From: Flavobacterium soli DSM 19725
Lineage (GTDB): Bacteria; Bacteroidota; Bacteroidia; Flavobacteriales; Flavobacteriaceae
DNA: 64,000 bases
Direction of reading: 5' to 3'
NCBI RefSeq assembly: GCF_000422705.1
Contig: NZ_AUGO01000002.1
Span: forward strand, 310,001 to 374,000
Shown: piece after piece, positions 50,765-59,921 of the stretch
Position numbering within the stretch: the first letter of the stretch is position 1
Layout: the number at the start of each line of letters is the position of its first letter
Program-made: the position numbers and the translations under genes
The notes under the pieces: generated by a model
The model's database searches: none
The model's input: the letters and a program-made list of their open reading frames with translations, nothing else
What the model was told of the DNA's origin: nothing

Positions 50765-52627
50765 ATGTCAAGCATAATTCAATTACTTCCGGATCACGTA
50801 GCCAATCAAATTGCAGCAGGAGAAGTCGTGCAACGACCTGCTTCGGTAGTAAAAGAACTTCTTGAAAATGCTGTCGATGCAAAAGCAACCGATATCAAAC
50901 TGATTATAAAAGATGCCGGGAAATCGCTTGTTCAAGTCATTGATAATGGCGTTGGAATGAGTGTCACCGATGCCCGTTTATGCTTTGAAAGACACGCGAC
51001 TTCAAAAATCCGTCAAGCGGAAGATTTATTTTCATTGCATACAAAAGGTTTTCGTGGGGAAGCATTAGCCTCAATTGCAGCAATCGCCCATGTGGAAATG
51101 AAAACCAAGCAGGATCAGGAAGAATTAGGTCATCACATTATTATTGAAGGAAGTAAATTTGTTTCGCAGGAATTGGCTGTTTTGCCAAAAGGAACTTCAT
51201 TTGCAGTGAAAAATTTATTTTTTAATATTCCCGCAAGGCGAAATTTCCTCAAATCAGATGTTGTAGAACACCGTCATATTGTGGATGAATTCCAACGCGT
51301 GGCCTTGGCTCATCCAAATATATATTTTACATTTTATCATAACGGAAGTGAACTTTTTAATCTTCCGCCATCAAACTCAAGGCAACGAATCGTCAATATT
51401 TTTTCGGGAAAAACCAATGAAAAACTGGTTCCTGTTCAAGAAATGACGGAGATTGTTTCGATTCAAGGTTTTGTTTCGAAGCCTGAATTTGCTAAGAAGA
51501 GTAGGGGCGAACAGTTTTTCTTTGTCAACAACCGTTACATCAAAAGTGGTTATTTGCACCACGCTATTATGGCTGCCTATGAAGGTTTGTTGAAAGATGG
51601 TTGTCAACCGAGTTATTTTTTATACCTCGATGTTCCACCTCATACCATCGATATCAATATTCATCCAACCAAGACAGAAATTAAATTTGATGACGAGCAT
51701 GCTTTGTATGCTATTTTAAGATCGTCCATAAAACACAGTTTGGGACAATTTAATGTCGCACCAGTTTTGGATTTCGATCGGGATGCCAATTTGGATACGC
51801 CTTATCATTATAAAGATTTGGACGCATCCGTTCCCACTATTCAGGTTGATGGGAATTATAATCCTTTTTCGCAAGAGAAACCAGTCAAACAGAGCTATCC
51901 AGCTGATAATTTCCGAACCAAAAGAAGTGAAACAGCAAGTTGGGAAAGTTTATACATAGGTTTGAAAAACGATACGGAAACACTTGTCGAAAATACCGAA
52001 ATTCATTTTGAAAGTGAAGAGGTAACGGCTTCTTTATTTGACGATAGTGAAGTCGAAAAAGTAGTTAATAAAACCTATCAAATTCATAAAAAGTATATTG
52101 TAAACCCTATAAAATCAGGAATGGTGATTGTGGATCAGCAACGTGCCCATCAGCGTGTTTTATATGAACAATTCCTGACCAATATGACGATTCACCAAGC
52201 TGCAAGTCAGCAGTTGTTGTTTCCTTTGAATTTATTTTTTTCTAAAAATGAATTGGAATTAATCTCCGAATTAAAAATTGCATTGGTCAACACTGGTTTT
52301 GTTTTTGAAGCTACCGCCGAAGACCATATTGTAATCTCAGGAATTCCTGTCAATGTTACCGAAAGCGAGGTTTCATTGGTGTTGGAACAATTGTTGAGCG
52401 ATTTGCAGGAAGGAATTCCAGAAAATAGCTTTAGCCAGAACGACAGTATTGCAAAATCGATGGCAAAGAGCTTGGCTGTAAAAACCGGAACTTATTTAAC
52501 CGAAAAAGAACAAGAAAACTTGGTCAACGGACTTTTTGCATGCAAAGATCCAAACGTTTCACCTTTTCAAAAACCTACTTTCATCACGATGCGTGTGGAA
52601 GATTTAGATAAAAAATTCTCGATATGA
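50765..52627 (+). CDS. mutL: DNA mismatch repair protein MutL (endonuclease motif not conserved)
   Basis: A 620-residue mismatch repair protein linking MutS recognition to downstream steps. The GHKL ATPase domain is typical: LPDHVANQIAAGEVVQRPAS, ELLENAVDAKAT, DNGVGM, RHATSKI and TKGFRGEALASIAA. It is joined by a transducer domain with FFVNNRYIKSG and NIHPTKTEIKF. The C-terminal dimerisation domain carries VIVDQQRAHQRVLYEQF where endonuclease-type MutL has DQHAx2Ex4E; here His, Ala and the first Glu are replaced (about residues 457-468). The late ACKDPNVSPFQKPTF also lacks the usual CPHGRP motif. It is thus likely not an endonuclease. The rhomboid gene overlaps its stop by four bases. Confidence 0.95.
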   Translation: MSSIIQLLPDHVANQIAAGEVVQRPASVVKELLENAVDAKATDIKLIIKDAGKSLVQVIDNGVGMSVTDARLCFERHATSKIRQAEDLFSLHTKGFRGEALASIAAIAHVEMKTKQDQEELGHHIIIEGSKFVSQELAVLPKGTSFAVKNLFFNIPARRNFLKSDVVEHRHIVDEFQRVALAHPNIYFTFYHNGSELFNLPPSNSRQRIVNIFSGKTNEKLVPVQEMTEIVSIQGFVSKPEFAKKSRGEQFFFVNNRYIKSGYLHHAIMAAYEGLLKDGCQPSYFLYLDVPPHTIDINIHPTKTEIKFDDEHALYAILRSSIKHSLGQFNVAPVLDFDRDANLDTPYHYKDLDASVPTIQVDGNYNPFSQEKPVKQSYPADNFRTKRSETASWESLYIGLKNDTETLVENTEIHFESEEVTASLFDDSEVEKVVNKTYQIHKKYIVNPIKSGMVIVDQQRAHQRVLYEQFLTNMTIHQAASQQLLFPLNLFFSKNELELISELKIALVNTGFVFEATAEDHIVISGIPVNVTESEVSLVLEQLLSDLQEGIPENSFSQNDSIAKSMAKSLAVKTGTYLTEKEQENLVNGLFACKDPNVSPFQKPTFITMRVEDLDKKFSI

Positions 52628-53400
52628 TGAACATCACGCCAATGGTCAAGCAATTATTGATCATTAATATAATATTTTTTATTGGCTCACAAGTTGTTGG
52701 AGATAAAGCTTATGAGTTGTTTTCCCTATACTTTTTTGAGAATGATAAATTTCAAGCTTGGCAACCTTTGACACACATGTTTATGCATGCTCCAATATAT
52801 TTGCCAGATTCGTCCCATAATTTTACACATATTCTATTCAATATGTTTGCACTTTTTTCTTTTGGAAGTGCTCTAGAAAACAGATGGGGAGGAATGAAGT
52901 TTTTGTTTTTTTATATTTCCTGTGGATTAGGAGCTGCTTTGCTTAATACAGCAATCGATTTTTATCAATTTCATCAAGGAATTAGTATTCTGACAGAAAA
53001 CGGTTTTTCTAAAGCTGAAATCTTAAGCATTCTAGCAGAAGGTAAATACAATACACAATGGGAGGAATTACTTTCGGCTTCGGAGTTTAATAATTTTATG
53101 ACTACTTATTTGGGTAGAACAATGGGGGCTTCTGGAGCAGTTTACGGATTGTTAGTAGCATTTGCATTCATGTTTCCAAATGCTGTATTGGGACTGATGT
53201 TTATACCTATCCCTATAAAAGCTAAGTACTTCGTTTCAGGAATTTTAGTTGTGGATTTAGTTTTAGGTTTATTTGGAAGTTCAGTTTTCGGAGTAGAAAC
53301 TGGTGTTGCCCATTTCGCACATATTGGTGGTGCATTGGTAGGATTTTTAATGATGTGGTATTGGAAGAAAAATCAGTTCAATAAAAACCGCTGGAATTAA
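52624..53400 (+). CDS. Rhomboid family intramembrane serine protease
   Basis: A 258-residue membrane protein with about six helices. The active-site serine is in TMGASGAVYGLL (GxSG, about residue 169), the catalytic His in VAHFAHIGGALVGF (about 230), and the early HMFMHAP ... HILFNMFALFSFG gives the family HxxxN-type loop. It cleaves transmembrane substrates, which are unknown. It overlaps mutL by four bases and is followed 14 bases later by a second rhomboid gene, an arrangement I know from other flavobacteria. Confidence 0.92.
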   Translation: MMNITPMVKQLLIINIIFFIGSQVVGDKAYELFSLYFFENDKFQAWQPLTHMFMHAPIYLPDSSHNFTHILFNMFALFSFGSALENRWGGMKFLFFYISCGLGAALLNTAIDFYQFHQGISILTENGFSKAEILSILAEGKYNTQWEELLSASEFNNFMTTYLGRTMGASGAVYGLLVAFAFMFPNAVLGLMFIPIPIKAKYFVSGILVVDLVLGLFGSSVFGVETGVAHFAHIGGALVGFLMMWYWKKNQFNKNRWN

Positions 53401-53414
53401 ATTTTTAAAAGTAT

Positions 53415-54281
53415 ATGAGCATAATAGAAGATTTAAAAATGCAATATAGAATTGGCGGAATAGCCAATAAATTGATCTATTGGAATGTAGGTGTTTTTCT
53501 AGTTTCATTAATCTTTTTCTATCAGTTTAAACTAGGAATCTTTAGTTATCCACATTGGCTTGCACTTTCGTCAGTTCCGAGTGAATGGATTATTTTTCCT
53601 TGGACATTACTTACCTATGCATTCTTGCATTCTGGAATACTGCATTTGTTTTTCAACATGATGATTTTGCATTTCTCCTCACGGCTCTTTCTCATTTTTT
53701 TTACGCAAAAGCAATATATAGGACTTTATTTTTTAGGAGCAATATTTTCAGGAATTATATATACCCTAAGTTCTTTTTTACTCGGTTCAACTTCTGTTAT
53801 AGTTGGAGCTTCTGCGGCAATAATGGCAATCCTTGTTGCAGCAACAACCTATCAGCCCTTAATGGATGTGAGAATCCCACTGATTGGGAATGTGAAACTT
53901 TGGCACATTACGGGAGTGATTTTGCTACTCGATTTAATGTATATTGGCATAGAAAATACAGGAGGTCATATCAGCCATCTTGCCGGAGCTTTTTTTGGTT
54001 TCCTTTATATTAAGCTTTTGCAAAACGGTACAGACTTAAGCAAGATAGTTTCAAGTGTAATTGATTTTTTTGTGAATTTATTCAAGCCTAAAAAAGCAAC
54101 TCCATTCAAGAAAGTGCATAAAAATTATAAGCCAGAACCAACGAAGCCAACAGTTTCAAGAGTGGTTACTAAAGACAAAACCCAACAACAAATTGATGAA
54201 ATCCTAGACAAGATTAGTCAATCAGGATATGACAGTCTAACCAAGGAAGAAAAGGAATTTTTGTTCAAGGCTGGAAAATAA
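53415..54281 (+). CDS. Second rhomboid-like membrane protein
   Basis: A 288-residue rhomboid-fold protein. The early loop is YAFLHSGILHLFFNMMILHF, the serine lies in SVIVGASAAIMAIL (GASA rather than GxSG), and the last-helix His in GGHISHLAGAFFGFLY. Ser and His are both present, so activity is possible, though the residue after Ser is Ala. A charged cytoplasmic tail (about residues 220-288) contains KAPFKKVHKNYKPEP-like basic sequence and a C-terminal helix (QQIDEILDKISQSGYDSLTK) that resembles the tail of other flavobacterial rhomboids. It sits in the mutL-rhomboid-rhomboid-EEP block. Confidence 0.88.
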   Translation: MSIIEDLKMQYRIGGIANKLIYWNVGVFLVSLIFFYQFKLGIFSYPHWLALSSVPSEWIIFPWTLLTYAFLHSGILHLFFNMMILHFSSRLFLIFFTQKQYIGLYFLGAIFSGIIYTLSSFLLGSTSVIVGASAAIMAILVAATTYQPLMDVRIPLIGNVKLWHITGVILLLDLMYIGIENTGGHISHLAGAFFGFLYIKLLQNGTDLSKIVSSVIDFFVNLFKPKKATPFKKVHKNYKPEPTKPTVSRVVTKDKTQQQIDEILDKISQSGYDSLTKEEKEFLFKAGK

Positions 54282-54316
54282 TTCGTAGCTTTCGGCTTCT
54301 AAAATTAATTGGCAAA

Positions 54317-55375
54317 ATGAAAAACCTTTCATGGTTTAATAAAACAATGTTTTTTTTTAATATAGTTCTCGCTGTATTGACATTCGTTGCCTATGTTTTG
54401 CCTTTTCTAGCTCCAAAAATATTTCCTTTTTTGTCTGTTTTGACCTTATTCTTGCCGATGATGTTGATCTTGAATGTGATTTATTTTATTTATTGGGGAA
54501 TTCAATTCAAGCGTCAAGTGCTCTTGTCTGCTTTGGTATTATTGTTAGGAATTACTTTCATCAATAAATTTTATAAATTTTCAGAAAGAAATCTTCCAGA
54601 GGAAACTTCAGATTTTACGGTTCTCAGTTATAATGTTCGTCTGTTTAATAAATTTGAATGGTCGGAAAAAGAAACTGTTCCTGTAGAAATTTCTGATTTT
54701 CTAAAGGAAAATAATCCCGATATAGTGTGTATTCAAGAGTTTTCAAATGCGGAGGATTTTGATTATCAACGTTACAAATACCGACACATTATTTCCAGAG
54801 GTAATAAAATTAAAACGGGACAGGCGATTTTGTCTAAATTTAAAATAATTGAAACAGGAGAGATCGTTTTGCCGAAATCGCACAACAATGTCATTTTTGC
54901 CGATATCAAGAAAGGGAAAGACACGATTAGAGTGTATAGTATTCATTTGCAATCCATCAAAATCACTCCGGATGTAAACGAAATCAGTGATGATATTAAT
55001 GGGATGAACCAGCAAAAATCACAACGCATTTTAAAGCGAATGAGTACGGCTTTCAAGGAGCAACAGCTTCAAGCCGAAATGATAATGGACCATAAAAAGA
55101 ATTGTAAATATCCGATTATTATTTGTGGTGATATGAACAATAGTGCTTTTTCGTATGTCTACAGAATTATCAGAGGTGATTTGCAAGACAGCTTTGAAGA
55201 GGCCGGAAGTGGCTTTGGAAAAACGTATGATTTCAAGTATTATCCTGCCCGAATTGATTATATTTTTGCCGACAAGACAATGCAAGTTAAAAGCTTTAAA
55301 AATTTCATCGAAATTGTAGATTCTGATCACTTCCCTGTAATGGCAAGACTTTCGATGATTGAAGAAAAGCTATAA
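54317..55375 (+). CDS. Endonuclease/exonuclease/phosphatase family membrane protein
   Basis: A 352-residue protein with three N-terminal hydrophobic segments (about residues 10-90) followed by an EEP catalytic domain: VLSYNVRLFNKFEW, DIVCIQEFSN (metal-binding Glu), YSIHLQSIK, IICGDMNNSAFSYVYR and the terminal RIDYIFADK ... VDSDHFPVMARL with the catalytic Asp-His. The catalytic domain faces the periplasm if the helices are read that way. The substrate, nucleic acid or phospholipid head group, is unknown. Its stop overlaps the convergent wbqC-like gene by six bases. Confidence 0.88.
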   Translation: MKNLSWFNKTMFFFNIVLAVLTFVAYVLPFLAPKIFPFLSVLTLFLPMMLILNVIYFIYWGIQFKRQVLLSALVLLLGITFINKFYKFSERNLPEETSDFTVLSYNVRLFNKFEWSEKETVPVEISDFLKENNPDIVCIQEFSNAEDFDYQRYKYRHIISRGNKIKTGQAILSKFKIIETGEIVLPKSHNNVIFADIKKGKDTIRVYSIHLQSIKITPDVNEISDDINGMNQQKSQRILKRMSTAFKEQQLQAEMIMDHKKNCKYPIIICGDMNNSAFSYVYRIIRGDLQDSFEEAGSGFGKTYDFKYYPARIDYIFADKTMQVKSFKNFIEIVDSDHFPVMARLSMIEEKL

Positions 55376-55981
55376 TTTTTGTTTTTTCAAATAATCTAAA
55401 GCATATCGTCCCTCATTGAACAGCAAATCCAAGATGCTCAAATTGTTTATGTAACCATGCTTTTCTTCAAAAACTTGAGGATATTCTTCGAATTTATAAG
55501 AGTCTTTTTTACCATTTGCCAAATTCCTGAAATCAGAAAAATCGACTTCTCTAAAATATTCTTCTGTTTTGTTATAGGACAATTTTATTCCCAAACACTT
55601 GGAAACGATTTCGATGGTTTCTAGATTTAAATCCATCAAAAAAGTATGCTTTTTTTCGAAAATGGGCATGATATCATCTTCGAAATATTCGAAGAAAGGT
55701 GAGCTTCTATAAGCGGCTTCCAGCGATTTGAAATGTTGTTTCTGCCAGTCGAAAGCGGTTTCAATCTTGATGTCTTTTGTCTTTTGATGACTGTTCTCGG
55801 CCGAATGTTTTACGGGAATATTCAATAGCTGAATACCATTCGGACTGTAAATATACATCCTGTTTCTATTGGTCTGCTTTTGGAAATTATCTTCCATTTC
55901 AAAAGTAACCGTTTTGGCTTGAGCCATTGCTGCAAATTGACTGATAGAAGGGAAGTATGTTGGATGTAGAAGGATGTTCAT
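55370..55981 (-). CDS. WbqC-like family protein
   Basis: A 203-residue member of the WbqC-like family: LLHPTYFPSISQFAAMAQAK, NRMYIYSPNGIQLLNIPVKH, KDIKIETAFDWQKQHFKSLE, AYRSSPFFEYFEDDI and FEEKHGYINNLSILDLLFNE. The name comes from an O-antigen locus, but the function is not known. It is the last gene of the parA-parB-DUF5683-dapB-lepB-wbqC run, a cluster conserved in flavobacteria. Confidence 0.9.
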   Translation of the reverse strand: MNILLHPTYFPSISQFAAMAQAKTVTFEMEDNFQKQTNRNRMYIYSPNGIQLLNIPVKHSAENSHQKTKDIKIETAFDWQKQHFKSLEAAYRSSPFFEYFEDDIMPIFEKKHTFLMDLNLETIEIVSKCLGIKLSYNKTEEYFREVDFSDFRNLANGKKDSYKFEEYPQVFEEKHGYINNLSILDLLFNEGRYALDYLKKQKL

Positions 55982-56057
55982 CGGAAATTTTTTAAAAGAG
56001 AAAAGTCATAAAGCCTGACTGACATTATGACTTTTACAAGTTTTATAGTTTAATTCT

Positions 56058-57644
56058 TTAATTTTTTGCTCTTTTCTTTTTCATATAAAAACTGATTCCT
56101 AAATAGGCAGCTAATGCCATAATGAAAAATTTGAAGTAGGAATAGGGTTCGCCATCTCCACCAACAGTAGTGAACATTCTATCCCAACGTATTTTATCGA
56201 TTGCTTTATTCCAACCAATATTTTGATCCAAACTCATCCAGATAAAAACAGGTTTTCCAACGATATGATCGGCAGGGACAAATCCCCAAAATCTTGAATC
56301 TAGAGAATTATGGCGATTGTCTCCCATCATATAATAATAATCCTGCTTAAATGTATACGATTTTGCTATTTGTCCATTTATTCGAATTTCATCACCATTA
56401 ACTTTCAAATCATTTGCTTCATATTCGGATATGATTTTCTTGTAGAAAGGAAGCGTTTCTTTGTTTAGAGCTACAGTTTTCCCAGCTTGGGGGATATAAA
56501 TTGGGCCTAAATTATCAAGATTCCATTTTTTTGTAAAAGGAAAAATACTCGGATCATCTTCTTGCGAAACGTTTCTCTTGATCGATTTAATTGATGGATT
56601 ATTTTTTAATCTTGCCACATTTTCATCTGAAATGGCAAAGAATCTAACGCTATCAGCTTTAATATATCCAAATCCCTCAGTTATATTTAATTCTTTTAGC
56701 AAATAGGTTCGGTCTAATTCTGTCCCATCTGTTTTAGCATCATAGGAATATTGTGGCTTAGCTCTATCTGATAAAATTAGTTCTTGTCCATCAATAAAGA
56801 CAATCCCATTTCTTACAGATAAGCTATCGCCCGGAGTTCCAACACATCTCTTTACATAATTAGTACGTTTGTCAACTGGCTTAGAATATCGTCTGTCAGC
56901 AGGTTTATACATATTGTATAAAGTATCTGCAGGCCAGTTGAAAACCACAATGTCGTTTTTTTCTATTTTTTCAAATCCTGGAAATCTGAAGTAAGGTAAT
57001 TGCAACTTGTTTCTCAAAGAAGATTTTGCTGTTTCTTCATTGTCATCATACAAATATGATTTTATATTTACGAAGGGAATTGTATCATGAACCATTGGTG
57101 CTGCTACTGTTGTCATCGGTGTTCTGGCTCCATAATGAAATTTACTAACAAACAAAAAATCACCAATTAAAAGGGTTTTCTCCAAAGAAGAGGATGGAAT
57201 TGTAAACGGTTGCATCACATAAGTATGTACCAAAGTCGCTACAATAATTGCAAAAAGAAACGAACTGATCGTATCTCCAGTTTTGGTTGGCGAAACTAAA
57301 CTTCTGTCTTTTATATGGGTTACATTTTCAAAATAATTAATATAATAAATATATAGTCCAAGTGTAAAGAGGACTAAAAGTGTATCTTTTGTGGTGTTCT
57401 TTCCAAAACTTCTAATGGTTTCTACCCAAACAACAGGAAACATAATCAGATTGATGATTGGGATAAAAAGCAAAATCGTCCACCAACTTGGGCGGTTGAT
57501 GATTTTCATCAAAACGATGGCGTTATAAACTGGTATTGCTGCTTCCCAAGATTTTCTTCCTGCTTTTTCGTATAATTTCCACGTTCCAATGAAATGAACG
57601 ATTTGAATAATCAGAAAAAATATAAACCATTGATAGAGTGTCAT
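56058..57644 (-). CDS. lepB: Signal peptidase I with extended N-terminal membrane region
   Basis: A 528-residue leader peptidase, much longer than E. coli LepB (324). The first 110 residues are three or four helices with FFLIIQIVHFIGTWKLYEKA and SWEAAIPVYNAIVLMKIINR, a DUF5684-like cap. The S26 domain has TIPSSSLEKTLLIGDFLFVS with the catalytic Ser at about 153, the lysine in NYVKRCVGTPGDSL, and the late YYMMGDNRHNSLDSRFWG. An insert of about 120 residues lies between the Lys box and the last box. It releases signal peptides from exported proteins. It is followed by wbqC and preceded by dapB. Confidence 0.94.
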   Translation of the reverse strand: MTLYQWFIFFLIIQIVHFIGTWKLYEKAGRKSWEAAIPVYNAIVLMKIINRPSWWTILLFIPIINLIMFPVVWVETIRSFGKNTTKDTLLVLFTLGLYIYYINYFENVTHIKDRSLVSPTKTGDTISSFLFAIIVATLVHTYVMQPFTIPSSSLEKTLLIGDFLFVSKFHYGARTPMTTVAAPMVHDTIPFVNIKSYLYDDNEETAKSSLRNKLQLPYFRFPGFEKIEKNDIVVFNWPADTLYNMYKPADRRYSKPVDKRTNYVKRCVGTPGDSLSVRNGIVFIDGQELILSDRAKPQYSYDAKTDGTELDRTYLLKELNITEGFGYIKADSVRFFAISDENVARLKNNPSIKSIKRNVSQEDDPSIFPFTKKWNLDNLGPIYIPQAGKTVALNKETLPFYKKIISEYEANDLKVNGDEIRINGQIAKSYTFKQDYYYMMGDNRHNSLDSRFWGFVPADHIVGKPVFIWMSLDQNIGWNKAIDKIRWDRMFTTVGGDGEPYSYFKFFIMALAAYLGISFYMKKKRAKN

Positions 57645-57740
57645 ATATCTTGTATTTGTTTGATGATTTTAAAGGTAATTTTTATTTTGGACTAAACAAT
57701 AAGTAGTTGATAATCGTAAAAAGTTACAATTTGTTTAAGG

Positions 57741-58442
57741 TTAATTCAGTTCTAAAACATCTTTCATTGTGAAAACGCCCTTTTTTCCAATAATCCACTC
57801 GGCTGCAATTACGGATCCTAAAGCAAATCCATCACGATTATGAGCGGTATGTTTGATTTCAATTGTATCGACTTCGGAGTTATAAAAAACAGAGTGTGTT
57901 CCTGGAATATTTTCAATTCTCTTCACATTGATCAAGAGCTCGTCATTCTTTGCATTTTCCAAAGCCCAACTCGAATAATCAGAATTCTCGATGATCCTGT
58001 TGGCTAGGGTAATGGCAGTTCCGCTTGGAGCGTCTAACTTTTGAGTGTGATGGATTTCCTCCATTTCCACTTTATATTGGTTGAATTTAGACATTATCTT
58101 GGCCAGATAATCGTTCAATTCGAAGAAAATATTTACACCAAGGCTAAAATTGGAACCATAAATAAAAGCACCATTTTGTTGTTCACATAGTTTCACCATT
58201 TCATGATAATTTTCAAGCCAACCAGTAGTTCCTGAAATAACAGGAATTCCTTGTTCAAGGCATGTTGAAATATTAGAAACGGCAGCATCTGGGATACTAA
58301 AATCAATCGCAACATCGGCTTTGTGAAGGTCTTCAAAAGTATCAGAACTGCCTTTTCTCAGTACAATTTCGTGTCCTCTTTCTAGTGCTATCCTTTCGAT
58401 AACTTTTCCCATTCTTCCGTAACCTAAAAGTGCAATCTTCAT
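57741..58442 (-). CDS. dapB: 4-Hydroxy-tetrahydrodipicolinate reductase
   Basis: A 233-residue enzyme of the lysine/meso-diaminopimelate pathway. The NAD(P)-binding GYGRMGKVIERIA is at the N-terminus; VISGTTGW, the catalytic EEIHHTQKLDAPSGTAITLA with the essential His and Lys, and HTAHNRDGFALGSVIAAEW follow. It is short for the family (E. coli 273), as is usual in flavobacteria. It lies in the par / lep cluster, 11 bases after the DUF5683 gene. Confidence 0.95.
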   Translation of the reverse strand: MKIALLGYGRMGKVIERIALERGHEIVLRKGSSDTFEDLHKADVAIDFSIPDAAVSNISTCLEQGIPVISGTTGWLENYHEMVKLCEQQNGAFIYGSNFSLGVNIFFELNDYLAKIMSKFNQYKVEMEEIHHTQKLDAPSGTAITLANRIIENSDYSSWALENAKNDELLINVKRIENIPGTHSVFYNSEVDTIEIKHTAHNRDGFALGSVIAAEWIIGKKGVFTMKDVLELN

Positions 58443-58453
58443 CCAATATATTT

Positions 58454-59014
58454 TTAAAAACTGTAGTTTAATGTGACCCCAATATTTTGTTTGTAGTTAA
58501 TTTCATTAGGGTAAATGTCCGGTCTAAAAGTCAAATTGTCGTTCACGTTAAATTGCATCAAATGTGCATCGACGTTGGCGTCAACGATGTTTAGAGCATA
58601 AAGCCCAAGACTTATCAAAAGTGATAAATCTCTATTTCTTTGAAAAGTTCGTTGTGCATTTATCAAAGTAGCGTCAGTATATTGCCCCTTGAATTCATCA
58701 TCTAAGCCTGCAAGTCGCATCTTGTAGGCATCACGATAACGGTGGTATTTGTTATTGTTGTCGATATAAAAGTAAAGACTTGTTCCAATCGCTCCATAAA
58801 CGATGGGAATTTTCCAATATTTCTTGTTGTAGGCTTGACCTAAACCAGGAACAATTGCTGATAAAAAAGCAGCTCTTGCAGGTGCAAGCGGATTAATTGG
58901 AGTACCTTTTACGGTATCTGCCAAAACGAGCAACTCTTCTTTTTTTACCTGAGCAAAAACCGAAATGTTACCTGTCATAAACAGCAAGAACAGTATAGAA
59001 ATATAGTTTTTCAC
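58454..59014 (-). CDS. DUF5683 domain protein
   Basis: A 186-residue exported protein: signal peptide ending ISVFAQ (about residue 22), then the DUF5683 signature APARAAFLSAIVPGLGQAYN and KKYWKIPIVYGAIGTSLYFY, ending with NIGVTLNYSF, an outer-membrane-like C-terminus. It has two hydrophobic helices (about residues 48-90). The function is unknown. It begins at the base where parB ends, within the conserved parA-parB-DUF5683-dapB-lepB order of flavobacteria. Confidence 0.9.
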   Translation of the reverse strand: MKNYISILFLLFMTGNISVFAQVKKEELLVLADTVKGTPINPLAPARAAFLSAIVPGLGQAYNKKYWKIPIVYGAIGTSLYFYIDNNNKYHRYRDAYKMRLAGLDDEFKGQYTDATLINAQRTFQRNRDLSLLISLGLYALNIVDANVDAHLMQFNVNDNLTFRPDIYPNEINYKQNIGVTLNYSF

Positions 59015-59913
59015 TAACCTTTTATTAGTTTGATAATTCTTTTGAAATCCTCTTCAGAATGAAATGGAATCGTGATTTTTCCTTTACCATTTCCAGCAAC
59101 TTTCACATCTACTTTTGCACCAAAATAACCTGTAATGGCTTTCTTTTCTTCTTCATTGATATCAAATGAAGAAGTTTTTGCTTTTGTGGCTGCTTTTGGT
59201 TTCAAACTTTCTTGATAGTTTTTTACCAAGGTTTCAGTTTCTCTAACCGATAAATTTTGACTTACTATTTTCTGATAGATATCCGTTTGAGCATCAAGAT
59301 CTTCAATGTTGATAATGGCACGACCATGACCCATTGAGATAAATCCGTCACGAATTCCGGTTTGGATAATTGGGTCTAATTTTAATAGACGAAGATAATT
59401 GGCAATTGTTGAACGTTTTTTCCCAACACGTTCGCTCATTTGTTCTTGTGTCAATTGAATTTCATCAATTAATCTTTGATACGATAAGGCAACTTCAATT
59501 GGGTCTAAATCATGACGTTGGATATTTTCTACCAAAGCCATGACAAGCGATTCGTTGTCGTTTGCAATTCTGATATAAGCTGGAACAACCGTCAATCCTG
59601 CGATTTTAGAAGCACGAAGCCTTCTTTCTCCCGAAATCAGCTGGAATTTGTTGAACTCCATTTTTCTAACGGTAATAGGCTGGATTACACCTAATTCACG
59701 AATAGAAGTGGCCAATTCTTGAAGCGATTCCTCGTTGAAATTACTTCTTGGCTGAAATGGATTTATTTCGATAGCATCAATCTCAAGCTCAATAATATTG
59801 CCTACAACTTTATCAGCATTTTTGTCCTCAACCGATTTGATATCGTTTTCAGGATCTTTTAATAATGCAGATAAACCTCTTCCTAATGCTTGTTTTTTTA
59901 CCGCCTTTGTCAT
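59014..59913 (-). CDS. parB: Chromosome partitioning protein ParB
   Basis: A 299-residue ParB/Spo0J protein. The N-terminal ALGRGLSALLKD, the CTP-binding domain IEINPFQPRSNFNEESLQEL and ISGERRLRASKIAGLT, VENIQRHDLDPIEVALSYQR, and the helix-turn-helix QEQMSERVGKKRSTIANYLR are all present. It loads onto parS and, with ParA, moves the replicated origin. A C-terminal dimerisation stretch ends EEDFKRIIKLIKG. It follows parA by eight bases. I did not find a clear parS palindrome in this window. Confidence 0.96.
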   Translation of the reverse strand: MTKAVKKQALGRGLSALLKDPENDIKSVEDKNADKVVGNIIELEIDAIEINPFQPRSNFNEESLQELATSIRELGVIQPITVRKMEFNKFQLISGERRLRASKIAGLTVVPAYIRIANDNESLVMALVENIQRHDLDPIEVALSYQRLIDEIQLTQEQMSERVGKKRSTIANYLRLLKLDPIIQTGIRDGFISMGHGRAIINIEDLDAQTDIYQKIVSQNLSVRETETLVKNYQESLKPKAATKAKTSSFDINEEEKKAITGYFGAKVDVKVAGNGKGKITIPFHSEEDFKRIIKLIKG

Positions 59914-59921
59914 ATTGTATG

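Noticed and set aside
53415..54281. Inactive rhomboid pseudoprotease
   Set aside because: The residue after the serine is Ala instead of Gly, but both Ser and His are present, so loss of activity cannot be claimed.
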